Below, one piece after another: positions 15,618-21,242 of a stretch of 21,242 nucleotides of DNA. The DNA comes from an uncultured Lachnospiraceae bacterium (lineage in GTDB: Bacteria > Bacillota > Clostridia > Lachnospirales > Lachnospiraceae): NCBI GenBank assembly GCA_910587105.1, contig CAJUMB010000057.1, positions 1 to 21,242 on the forward strand, given 5' to 3'. Position 1 is the stretch's first letter. Each line of letters opens with the position of its first letter. The notes below the pieces were generated by a model that was given only the letters and a program-made list of their open reading frames with translations, did not search any database and had not been told where the DNA came from. Both the position numbers and the translations under genes were made by a program.

Positions 15618-15646
15618 ATTATACCAAACCCATAGAAAAATGTCTT
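15618..15646 (-). promoter_or_regulatory. Sigma-A promoter of the esterase gene
   Basis: On the minus strand TATAAT (15618-15623), preceded by TGG in extended -10 fashion, follows AAGACA (15641-15646) by 17 bases. It is back to back with the promoter of the divergent gene at 15662-15690. Confidence 0.6.
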
Positions 15647-15661
15647 GAAAAACATCTCCTG

Positions 15662-15690
15662 TTGTGTTTCTGCCAAAAATCAAGTATAAT
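15662..15690 (+). promoter_or_regulatory. Sigma-A promoter of the GTPase-NYN fusion gene
   Basis: TTGTGT (15662-15667) and a perfect TATAAT (15685-15690) are separated by 17 bases. Transcription should begin near 15697, giving a leader of about 48 bases. This rules out the in-frame GTG at 15664 as the translation start, because it lies inside the promoter. Confidence 0.75.
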
Positions 15691-15710
15691 AAATCTCAAT
15701 TCAATATTAA

Positions 15711-15725
15711 CGATTATCATTATCA
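15711..15725. promoter_or_regulatory. Fur-box-like palindrome in the leader of the GTPase-NYN gene
   Basis: CGATTATCATTATCA matches the 7-1-7 Fur operator (TGATAAT-N-ATTATCA) at 12 of 14 defined positions. It lies about 14 bases after the predicted transcription start, where a bound repressor would block initiation or early elongation. Short AT-rich palindromes arise by chance, so this is a candidate only. Confidence 0.35.
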
Positions 15726-15744
15726 GCGGAGAGCAGACAACATT

Positions 15745-18438
15745 ATGAAAAATATAACTGTGGGTATTCTGGCTCACGTAGACGCAGGAAAAACAACCCT
15801 ATCTGAAGGAATGCTCTACCTTAATGGAGAAATCCGAAAATTAGGAAGAGTGGACAACCAGGACGCCTTTTTGGATACCCATGAATTAGAAAAAGCAAGA
15901 GGCATCACAATTTTCTCTAAACAAGCCCGGCTGAATATCAAAAATCTGACCATCACTCTGCTGGATACCCCGGGACATGTAGACTTCTCAGCAGAAATGG
16001 AGCGGACCCTTCAGGTACTGGATTACGGTATTCTGGTGATAGGCGGTGCCCATGGCATACAGGGACATACCCAGACCCTGTGGAGGCTTTTAGAAAGCTT
16101 CCGCATTCCAGTCTTCTTATTTATTAACAAAATGGACCAGCCAGGAACCAGCCCATCCCAGATTCTGGAACAATTGAAACAAAAACTGGATGCAAATTGT
16201 ATCGACTTCACAGATACGCCCGAAAACATCATGGAAAATCTGGCCACCTGCGAAGAAGATGCCATGGATAAATATCTGGATAAAGGAATGCTGGACAAGG
16301 CAGATTTCATCCGGCTGACCGCCTCCAGAAAAGCGTTCCCCTGTTATTTTGGAAGTGCTTTAAAATTAGAAGGAATCGAAAACCTCTTAAACGGCCTGGA
16401 ACAATATACCCGTCCCGCCGATTATCCAAAAGAATTTGGAGCGAAAATTTTCAAAATCGCCCGGGACGAACAGGGAAACAGGCTGACTTATATGAAAATA
16501 ACCGGCGGGACTCTCCATACCAAAGATGTTCTGACAAACAAAAGCCACTCCCTGTCCAACAGTACAGAAAACCAGCAGGAAATCTGGGAGGAAAAGATCA
16601 ATCAGATACGGATTTACTCCGGCAGCCGTTATGAAACTATACAAAAGGCCGAAGCAGGAACCATCTGTGCCGTAACAGGACTCACCCAGACTTTCCCCGG
16701 AGAAGGATTGGGCTGTGAATCAAAATCACCCAAACCCATCCTGCAGCCAGCGCTGACTTACCAGATTCAGATTCCCTCCTCCTGCAATGTCCACGAAATG
16801 CTGGGAAACCTGCGCAGACTGGAAGAAGAAGACCCACAGCTGCATATTGTCTGGAATCAGAATCTCCAGGAAATCCATGCACAGGTAATGGGTGAAGTAC
16901 AGATTGAAATTCTGAAAAGCATCATACAGGAGCGGTTTCATGTCCCTGTAGAATTCGGCTCCGGCAGTATTCTCTACAAAGAAACCATCGCAGAACCTGT
17001 GGAAGGCGTGGGCCATTTCGAACCTCTGCGCCACTACGCTGAAGTCCACCTTCTGCTGGAGCCGGGAGAGCCGGGAAGCGGCCTGACATTTGCCTCCGAT
17101 GTAAGTGAAGACGACTTGGACAAAAACTGGCAGCACTTAATTCTTACGCACCTGCAGGAACGAGAACACCCAGGTGTACTCACAGGCTCACCCATTACTG
17201 ACATGAAAATCACTCTGACAGCGGGAAAAGCCCATCTCAAGCACACAGAGGGCGGCGATTTCCGGGAAGCCACCTGCCGGGCTGTCCGCCAGGGCCTGAA
17301 AAAAACCCAAAGCATTCTTCTGGAACCCTGCTACACCTTCCGTCTGGAAGTTCCTGAAGAAAACATCGGACGAGCCATGTCAGACATCCAGAGAATGGGT
17401 GGAAACTTCCAGCCTCCCCTGATAGAACACGAACTGCATGTACTTTCCGGCAGTGCACCGGTCTCCTCCCTGCAGGATTATCAAACACAAGTGGCCTCCT
17501 ATACCAGAGGCCGGGGCAGGCTGTACTGTACCTGGAAAGGATACGAGCCCTGCCACAATGCCGAAGAAATCATTCAATCTTTCGATTACGATTCTGAATT
17601 GGACCCCGACAACCCCACAGGCTCTGTATTCTGCAGTCACGGTTCCGGTTTCCTCGTAACCTGGGACCAGGTGGAAAATTATATGCATCTGGAAAGCCGT
17701 CTGCCAAGAGAAATCCTCCCCGCAGAGGCAGAAGACATTGCAGCAGAATCGGTAACCCCAAAGGGAAGTTCTCTGGTGCTGGACAAAGAACTGGAAGAAA
17801 TTTTCCAACGCACCTATGGACCCATAAAAAGGAAACTCCCTGCCCGGGATTTCCAGGAGCCCAGACCCTCCCCTGCCCGCCAGGACAAGCCCCTGCAGGT
17901 AAACAGGACAAAACAGCAAAAAGACGCTTATCTGCTGGTAGACGGATATAATATCATCTTCTCCTGGGAAGAGTTAAAAGACCTGGCAGATACTGACTTA
18001 GGTGCAGCGCGGGACAAATTGATGGACATCCTGAGCAATTACCAGGGCTATAAAAAATGTAATCTGATTCTGGTCTTCGACGCCTATAAAGTAGAAGGTA
18101 ATACCAGAGAAATATTCAGATATCACAATATTGATGTGGTCTACACCAAGGAGGCCGAGACAGCCGACCAATATATTGAAAAGACAGCCCATAAAATGAG
18201 CGGAAAGTATCAGGTAACCGTAGCCACCTCCGATGCACTGGAGCAAATCATCATCCAGGGCCAGGGCTGCCAGCTCCTCTCAGCCAGAGAACTGAAAGAA
18301 GAAATTGACCTGACAGCCGGACAAATCCGCAGAGAGTATCTGAACAGAAGAAAAAACACCAAAAACTATCTGTTCAATTACCTGGATGATAACCTGGCAG
18401 ATACCATGGAAGATATCCGCCTGGGTAAAAAACAATAG
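15745..18438 (+). CDS. Tet(M)/EF-G-like ribosomal GTPase fused to a C-terminal NYN (YacP/Rae1-like) nuclease domain
   Basis: This 897-residue protein begins with a translational GTPase domain: GILAHVDAGKTT (7-18), RGITI (52-56), DTPGH (74-78), NKMD (128-131) and GSALK (203-207). EF-G/Tet(M)-type domains II-V follow to about residue 650. The family binds the ribosome near the A site and works by GTP hydrolysis. After a charged linker (about 651-725) comes an NYN/PIN-like domain (728-860), closely like Bacillus YacP (Rae1), a ribosome-dependent endoribonuclease. It has LLVDGYNIIFSW, LILVFDA, ETADQYIEK, VATSD and GQG...SAREL, keeping the acidic residues D733, D779, D808 and D830. Loop III of domain IV, which in Tet(M) carries YSPVS for displacing tetracycline, reads AHLKHTEGGD here, so drug resistance is unlikely. 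GGAGAG lies 11 bases before the ATG. It is monocistronic, convergent with the aldolase gene, with no clear terminator in the 39-base gap. Confidence 0.9.
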   Translation: MKNITVGILAHVDAGKTTLSEGMLYLNGEIRKLGRVDNQDAFLDTHELEKARGITIFSKQARLNIKNLTITLLDTPGHVDFSAEMERTLQVLDYGILVIGGAHGIQGHTQTLWRLLESFRIPVFLFINKMDQPGTSPSQILEQLKQKLDANCIDFTDTPENIMENLATCEEDAMDKYLDKGMLDKADFIRLTASRKAFPCYFGSALKLEGIENLLNGLEQYTRPADYPKEFGAKIFKIARDEQGNRLTYMKITGGTLHTKDVLTNKSHSLSNSTENQQEIWEEKINQIRIYSGSRYETIQKAEAGTICAVTGLTQTFPGEGLGCESKSPKPILQPALTYQIQIPSSCNVHEMLGNLRRLEEEDPQLHIVWNQNLQEIHAQVMGEVQIEILKSIIQERFHVPVEFGSGSILYKETIAEPVEGVGHFEPLRHYAEVHLLLEPGEPGSGLTFASDVSEDDLDKNWQHLILTHLQEREHPGVLTGSPITDMKITLTAGKAHLKHTEGGDFREATCRAVRQGLKKTQSILLEPCYTFRLEVPEENIGRAMSDIQRMGGNFQPPLIEHELHVLSGSAPVSSLQDYQTQVASYTRGRGRLYCTWKGYEPCHNAEEIIQSFDYDSELDPDNPTGSVFCSHGSGFLVTWDQVENYMHLESRLPREILPAEAEDIAAESVTPKGSSLVLDKELEEIFQRTYGPIKRKLPARDFQEPRPSPARQDKPLQVNRTKQQKDAYLLVDGYNIIFSWEELKDLADTDLGAARDKLMDILSNYQGYKKCNLILVFDAYKVEGNTREIFRYHNIDVVYTKEAETADQYIEKTAHKMSGKYQVTVATSDALEQIIIQGQGCQLLSARELKEEIDLTAGQIRREYLNRRKNTKNYLFNYLDDNLADTMEDIRLGKKQ

Positions 18439-18477
18439 GCATTGCGGATACTGCAAAGCAGAACACATGAGAATACT

Positions 18478-19422
18478 CTACCCGGCAAGTTCCCGTAGAA
18501 AATCTGTATATTGGGTGCGCTGTTCCTTGATAAACTCAATTGCCTTGGAAGGATGTTTGTTCTTCTGTCCGGTAAGCAGGTAAGGAATATCGTACCCCCA
18601 GACCACCCCTTCTTTCTTCAATGCAAGCACATGTTTTTCAATAAACTTTATAAACGGCTCCTGACTGCAGTCCTTCCCCTGCCCTGTCAAATATCCGGCC
18701 AGAAGCTCAGCGGCACAGTTTCCTGCCCCCCTGCCCAGACCATTCACCGTCACATCCAGAAACGAAGCTCCGCTTTTCATACATTCAATGGTATTGGCAA
18801 AGGCCAGCTGCTGATTATTATGGGCATGAATTCCCACCTGTTTTCCTTTTGGAAAAGCGGCCTTTGCATACTGATCCATCAGATGCGCCGCCTGGTTCGG
18901 ATAAAAAGAGCCAAAACTGTCCACCAGGTAAATCACATCCACGCTGCTCTCTGACAATTTTTCCAAAACCTCCGCTATAATTTCTTCTGTATCATTAGAA
19001 ACAGCCATAATATTCACCGTTGTCTCATAGCCAAGGCAGTGACAGTGCTCAACAGCATCCAGCGCTTCCTCAATATCACGGGAGTAGGCTGCAATACGAA
19101 TCATATCCAGAACACTTTCCTTTTTAGGAATAATATCTCTCCTGTAATCAGTTCTTCCAATATCTGCCATCACAGACAGTTTTATATTCTCGGGATGATC
19201 ACCCACAATATGGCGAATGGCCTCTTCATCACAAAACTTCCATTTTCCGAACTCATTTTCATCAAATACATCCCGTGAAGCACGGTATCCCATCTCCATA
19301 TAAGCCACTCCCGCCTCCACATTCGCCTGATACAAATCTCTTACAAAAGAATCCTCAAAGAAGAAATTATTCGTAAGTCCCCCGTCTCTCAAAGTACAAT
19401 CAAAAATCTGCAGCCCGTCCAT
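18478..19422 (-). CDS. DRE-TIM metallolyase/aldolase-like protein (HMGL-like, TIM barrel)
   Basis: The 314-residue protein opens with IFDCTLRDGG, the DRE-TIM motif giving the divalent-metal ligand D8 and catalytic R12/D13. It has the HAHNN motif (H199 and H201, metal ligands) and NGLGRGAGNCAAELL (227-241). This superfamily includes HMG-CoA lyase, 4-hydroxy-2-oxovalerate aldolase, and isopropylmalate and citramalate synthases, which make or break C-C bonds next to a keto acid. At 314 residues, with no C-terminal regulatory domain, it fits the aldolase/lyase branch better than the larger synthases. The true substrate is not evident and no pathway partner is adjacent. AAAGGAG six bases before the ATG fixes the start. 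It appears to be expressed only through the long leader upstream, past a terminator. Confidence 0.85.
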   Translation of the reverse strand: MDGLQIFDCTLRDGGLTNNFFFEDSFVRDLYQANVEAGVAYMEMGYRASRDVFDENEFGKWKFCDEEAIRHIVGDHPENIKLSVMADIGRTDYRRDIIPKKESVLDMIRIAAYSRDIEEALDAVEHCHCLGYETTVNIMAVSNDTEEIIAEVLEKLSESSVDVIYLVDSFGSFYPNQAAHLMDQYAKAAFPKGKQVGIHAHNNQQLAFANTIECMKSGASFLDVTVNGLGRGAGNCAAELLAGYLTGQGKDCSQEPFIKFIEKHVLALKKEGVVWGYDIPYLLTGQKNKHPSKAIEFIKEQRTQYTDFLRELAG

Positions 19423-19461
19423 AATAGTCTCCTTTCTCTATCAGATGTTTTGGCTTTTTTG

Positions 19462-19500
19462 TTTTATCGTATAGGAGACGAAATTTCCTATACGATAAAA
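19462..19500. promoter_or_regulatory. Perfect 15-bp palindrome in the aldolase leader
   Basis: TTTTATCGTATAGGA (19462-19476) and TCCTATACGATAAAA (19486-19500) are perfect complements around a 9-base loop, about 40 bases before the aldolase start codon. No U-tract follows on either strand, so it is not a terminator. Its upstream arm in the RNA shares bases with the U-tract of the terminator at 19497-19534. It could be a DNA operator or the second hairpin of a regulatory leader. Confidence 0.7.
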
Positions 19501-19534
19501 AAGACCCATGTCTGCACAAGCAAACATCGGTCTT
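19497..19534 (-). terminator. Intrinsic terminator (probable attenuator) upstream of the aldolase gene
   Basis: In minus-strand RNA, AAGACC-G-ATGT pairs with ACAT-G-GGTCTT (10 bp with one G-G mismatch, 12-base loop), followed by a run of U's. It lies 60 bases after the stop codon of the leader ORF and about 75 bases before the aldolase start. No separate promoter was found beyond it, so it probably controls read-through into the aldolase gene. Confidence 0.75.
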
Positions 19535-19592
19535 CACTCTCAATCTCACAAAGATAAATAAAATCTTTCCACAATGACTCATTTATTTATGG

Positions 19593-19730
19593 TTATCCGT
19601 GATAGATTGGCTTCAGTCTTTCCAATGTTTTGTGCATCACAAAAGCTGGTACATAATAAAAGTACCAGTAACCAAAAAAACCATATGTATTTGTTTTCAC
19701 ACATGTTTTCATTGTACCTTTCGCTGACAT
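19593..19730 (-). CDS. 45-residue aromatic-rich leader peptide (short ORF)
   Basis: An ATG at 19730 opens a 45-codon frame ending in TAA at 19593. AAGAGGTG (19737-19744) lies six bases upstream of the start, and a perfect promoter is about 45 bases upstream. The peptide starts MSAKGTMKTCVKTNT. Residues 16-26 read YGFFGYWYFYY, nine aromatic residues out of eleven, followed by VPAFVMHK and a more polar, basic tail. The aromatic codons overlap a perfect 7-bp hairpin (19646-19668), and a second 9-bp helix (19554-19590) follows the stop, then the terminator. This layout resembles leader peptides of ribosome-mediated attenuation. A small membrane peptide or toxin is the main alternative, though 11 residues is short for a membrane span. 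No known family was recognised. Confidence 0.65.
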   Translation of the reverse strand: MSAKGTMKTCVKTNTYGFFGYWYFYYVPAFVMHKTLERLKPIYHG

Positions 19731-19774
19731 ACAAAACACCTCTTAAGAATGAATACTAAAGTTATCTGAGCCCC

Positions 19775-19803
19775 ATTATAATAAACCCTCGAAGAATTGT
19801 CAA
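19775..19803 (-). promoter_or_regulatory. Consensus sigma-A promoter of the leader ORF-aldolase unit
   Basis: On the minus strand TTGACA (19798-19803) and TATAAT (19775-19780) are perfect and 17 bases apart. The expected start is near 19768, about 38 bases before the leader ORF and some 345 bases before the aldolase ATG. Confidence 0.88.
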
Positions 19804-19890
19804 GATGCTAATTCTGGATATTTTTACAGAAATTATATGGAACAGAATCCCTCTTCTTGTCCAGCTTATCGTTATAATCGCCGGACCCCT

Positions 19891-19957
19891 GTGCTTTCGG
19901 AAAGTTTCTTGCGTCCATATTCAAAATCTGGACACAAGAACTTTTCAAAAACAGCAC
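19891..19957 (-). other. Long imperfect hairpin downstream of the PilZ gene
   Basis: GTGCT...TCTTGCGTCCA and TGGACACAAGA...AGCAC form a 67-base hairpin. It has an 11-bp inner helix, a further roughly 12 bp with one bulge, and a 5-bp outer helix. The one imperfect inner pair is G-U in minus-strand RNA but C-A in plus-strand RNA, pointing to a minus-strand transcript. No U-tract follows, so it is not a classical terminator. The rest of 19804-20007 shows nothing clear. Confidence 0.55.
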
Positions 19958-20007
19958 AACCATTCATAAATATTCCTATGAAACCGCGCCAAATTTTTTC
20001 CCTTACA

Positions 20008-20643
20008 TTATTTCTTTCTGCGCATCAGCAGATCCTGTCTAAAGACGTAAGAACGAATCACTGACTCAGTAGAGTTATGAAGATTAATAAATCGGCATCC
20101 ATAAGCCGTCCTTTCCTCTTCTTCACCATAAACTTTAATTTTAAAAGGCTGAATTCGAATCACCTGACACTCAAGGTGAAGCGGCTCATCCGTTTTGTCA
20201 AAATTAAAAGAAAGAGTCTGATTCATCTCAAAAGGATGGTCTGAAAGAAACAAAATTCCTCCGGCACTAATATCTTTTATAATACCTTCTACTGTAATCT
20301 CATCCCCCGATTCGTCCTGCGTCTGAATGGAAATGGTCACACTTTGGCGGATTTTCATATCGTTGCGCCTCTGTACAGCCCTTTGCTCCCTGCCGAGAAT
20401 ACAGTTCGCTGCCATCCGCTTCTCACGCCTGGTATACCTCTCTAGTCTGCACTTATATGTAACCAGACCTTTCAAATCATCAAAAAAGGTAATGTGCAGC
20501 CCCTCCTCCCAGGACCCCTTCTCAATCCCTTCCGGAAAAATCAGCGTAATAAAATTAGCACTGGTCTCCACATCCACATCACATATAAATTGATCTTCCA
20601 AATCGCACACGCTTGCCTTATAACAGTTGTTTAATTTGTTCAC
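20008..20643 (-). CDS. PilZ domain protein (probable c-di-GMP effector)
   Basis: This 211-residue soluble protein has a roughly 90-residue N-terminal beta region of the YcgR-like type and a C-terminal PilZ domain (about 90-205). PilZ domains bind c-di-GMP through an RxxxR motif and a later (D/N)xSxxG. Here the second motif DISAGG (124-129) is intact, while the first reads RRNDMK (92-97), with Lys in place of the second Arg. Such proteins typically adjust motility, adhesion or surface polymer synthesis; no flagellar or cyclase gene is visible nearby. The start is GTG at 20643, chosen because GGAGGGG lies seven bases upstream. A TATAGT-type promoter lies about 60 bases before it. Binding should be treated as probable, not certain, because of the Lys. 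Confidence 0.85.
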   Translation of the reverse strand: MNKLNNCYKASVCDLEDQFICDVDVETSANFITLIFPEGIEKGSWEEGLHITFFDDLKGLVTYKCRLERYTRREKRMAANCILGREQRAVQRRNDMKIRQSVTISIQTQDESGDEITVEGIIKDISAGGILFLSDHPFEMNQTLSFNFDKTDEPLHLECQVIRIQPFKIKVYGEEEERTAYGCRFINLHNSTESVIRSYVFRQDLLMRRKK

Positions 20644-20700
20644 AATTTATCCCCTCCAAAAATAGTTTAAATATTTTAAAAATAATTTAAGAATAATCCC

Positions 20701-20730
20701 ACTATACCATTAAAATATGCCGCGGCGCAA
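20701..20730 (-). promoter_or_regulatory. Candidate sigma-A promoter of the PilZ gene
   Basis: On the minus strand TATAGT (20701-20706), preceded by TGG in extended -10 form, follows TTGCGC (20725-20730) by 18 bases. It gives a leader of about 50 bases to the GTG start. Confidence 0.5.
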
Positions 20731-20773
20731 TAGCGAAAGAGGATATTCTTTCATACAGATACGCCGGTAATGG

Positions 20774-20851
20774 TCATAATTCCAAAGATTCAAAATCCTG
20801 CCGATAAGATGAAGCTGTCAAAAGCTCTCCTTCAGCCAAAATACTGAACAT
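20774..20851 (-). CDS. Possible 25-residue leader ORF upstream of the PilZ gene
   Basis: An ATG at 20851 opens a frame encoding MFSILAEGELLTASSYRQDF and five more residues, ending in TGA at 20774. It has a perfect AGGAGG ten bases upstream and an extended -10 element (20949-20957) about 100 bases upstream. It ends about 130 bases before the PilZ start, and an ATGA overlaps its stop. The ribosome binding site is the main evidence. It could be a small peptide, a translated leader, or the start of a decayed gene. Confidence 0.4.
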   Translation of the reverse strand: MFSILAEGELLTASSYRQDFESLEL

Positions 20852-20948
20852 ATAAAACAAACCTCCTGATTACAGCATATGATAAAACAGATCTTCTTGT
20901 CATCCAGCCTATTTCATAAAAAATGAGCTTTTCCTATTTCTTTTTATA

Positions 20949-20957
20949 ATTATAACA
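20949..20957 (-). promoter_or_regulatory. Extended -10 promoter element upstream of the 25-codon ORF
   Basis: TGTTATAAT on the minus strand is a perfect extended -10 element. No good -35 box lies 17 bases upstream. It could drive the 25-codon ORF and read on into the PilZ gene. Confidence 0.4.
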
Positions 20958-21242
20958 TCAAATTCCACCTAAAGCTATAGAAAGTCAGAAAATTCATTTT
21001 GATTTTCCAAACCTATTAAAATCCCTGCACAACAAAAGGTAGAAAATTACATACTATTTTATCATGTTCTTTTGCAATCTATATATTTATTTATAAAATA
21101 CCCATTTGATGTACAGCGGTTTGATACAACAAAGAGATGTATCTTAATTTAGAATTGATGAAGATGCTTTACAAGCTTATATTTTTATTGATATAATCCT
21201 GTCTTTGACAGTTGGTAAAAATAAAAATCGCTGTAAGCAGTA
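20958..21242. other. AT-rich gene-free end of the window
   Basis: These 285 bases are very AT-rich and no ORF with a ribosome binding site was found on either strand. The one recognisable element is a plus-strand promoter-like pair near the end, listed separately. The stretch is probably the intergenic region between the PilZ unit and a rightward gene beyond the window. Confidence 0.5.
21168..21197 (+). promoter_or_regulatory. Candidate sigma-A promoter reading out of the window
   Basis: TTTACA (21168-21173) and a perfect TATAAT (21192-21197) are 18 bases apart on the plus strand. It would transcribe a gene starting after the window edge. In such AT-rich DNA a chance match is possible. Confidence 0.45.

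Noticed and set aside
15664..15744. Upstream GTG start adding 27 residues to the GTPase-NYN protein
   Set aside because: It lies inside the promoter, upstream of the -10 box, while the ATG at 15745 has a binding site and begins exactly at the conserved GTPase N-terminus.
15745..18438. Calling the Tet(M)-like gene a tetracycline resistance gene
   Set aside because: The key loop III residues of domain IV are replaced and a nuclease domain is fused at the C-terminus, so family similarity alone does not support resistance.
1..21242. CRISPR arrays, tRNAs, rRNAs, intact transposases or prophage genes
   Set aside because: Looked for by eye on both strands; no regularly spaced repeats, cloverleaf with GTTCGAATC-type arm, rRNA genes or transposase motifs were found.

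Overview
The window comes from a low-to-mid GC, endospore-forming member of the Bacillota, most probably a gut Clostridia of the Lachnospiraceae type. Supporting signs are the Firmicutes-type S12 with its N-terminal insertion, strong AGGAGG-like ribosome binding sites, canonical TTGACA/TATAAT promoters, a spoIID-spoIIQ sporulation pair, and RNA polymerase subunits with long acidic tails. No rRNA, tRNA, CRISPR array, intact transposase or prophage was seen.

Layout. (1) Positions 1-8525, minus strand: the start of rpsG, then rpsL, rpoC and rpoB. This core block appears to be two transcription units: a promoter upstream of rpoB, and a second near-consensus promoter whose -35 box overlaps the rpoC stop codon and drives rpsL-rpsG. 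The usual rplJL genes are not upstream of rpoB, and no rplGB-type gene lies between rpoC and rpsL. (2) 8696-11055, minus strand: a small GIY-YIG protein, then a SpoIIQ-like LytM protein and SpoIID. Both sporulation proteins lack the residues that make their families catalytic. (3) 11117-14643: an accessory patch with a membrane acyltransferase and a CDP-glycerol glycerophosphotransferase-like protein, bounded and separated by three copies of a short IS-end-like repeat. (4) 14661-18438: an esterase and, divergently, the most interesting gene here. It is a Tet(M)/EF-G-like ribosome-binding GTPase fused to a C-terminal NYN (YacP/Rae1-type) endoribonuclease domain. (5) 18478-19803, minus strand: a DRE-TIM aldolase/lyase-like enzyme. 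Its roughly 350-nt leader has a perfect consensus promoter, an unannotated 45-residue peptide ORF with an aromatic-rich core, an intrinsic terminator, and a 15-bp palindrome that shares the terminator's U-tract. (6) 20008-20643, minus strand: a PilZ (c-di-GMP) protein, preceded by a 25-codon ORF and AT-rich sequence to the window end.

How the parts fit. Core transcription and translation genes sit beside sporulation and accessory surface genes. Two items look like under-described biology. One is the fusion of a ribosome A-site GTPase to a ribosome-associated mRNA nuclease, which suggests a one-protein stalled-ribosome or mRNA-surveillance factor. The other is the aromatic-peptide leader attenuator in front of the orphan aldolase. 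Functions are inferred from motifs and remembered family sequences only; no database search or structure calculation was run.
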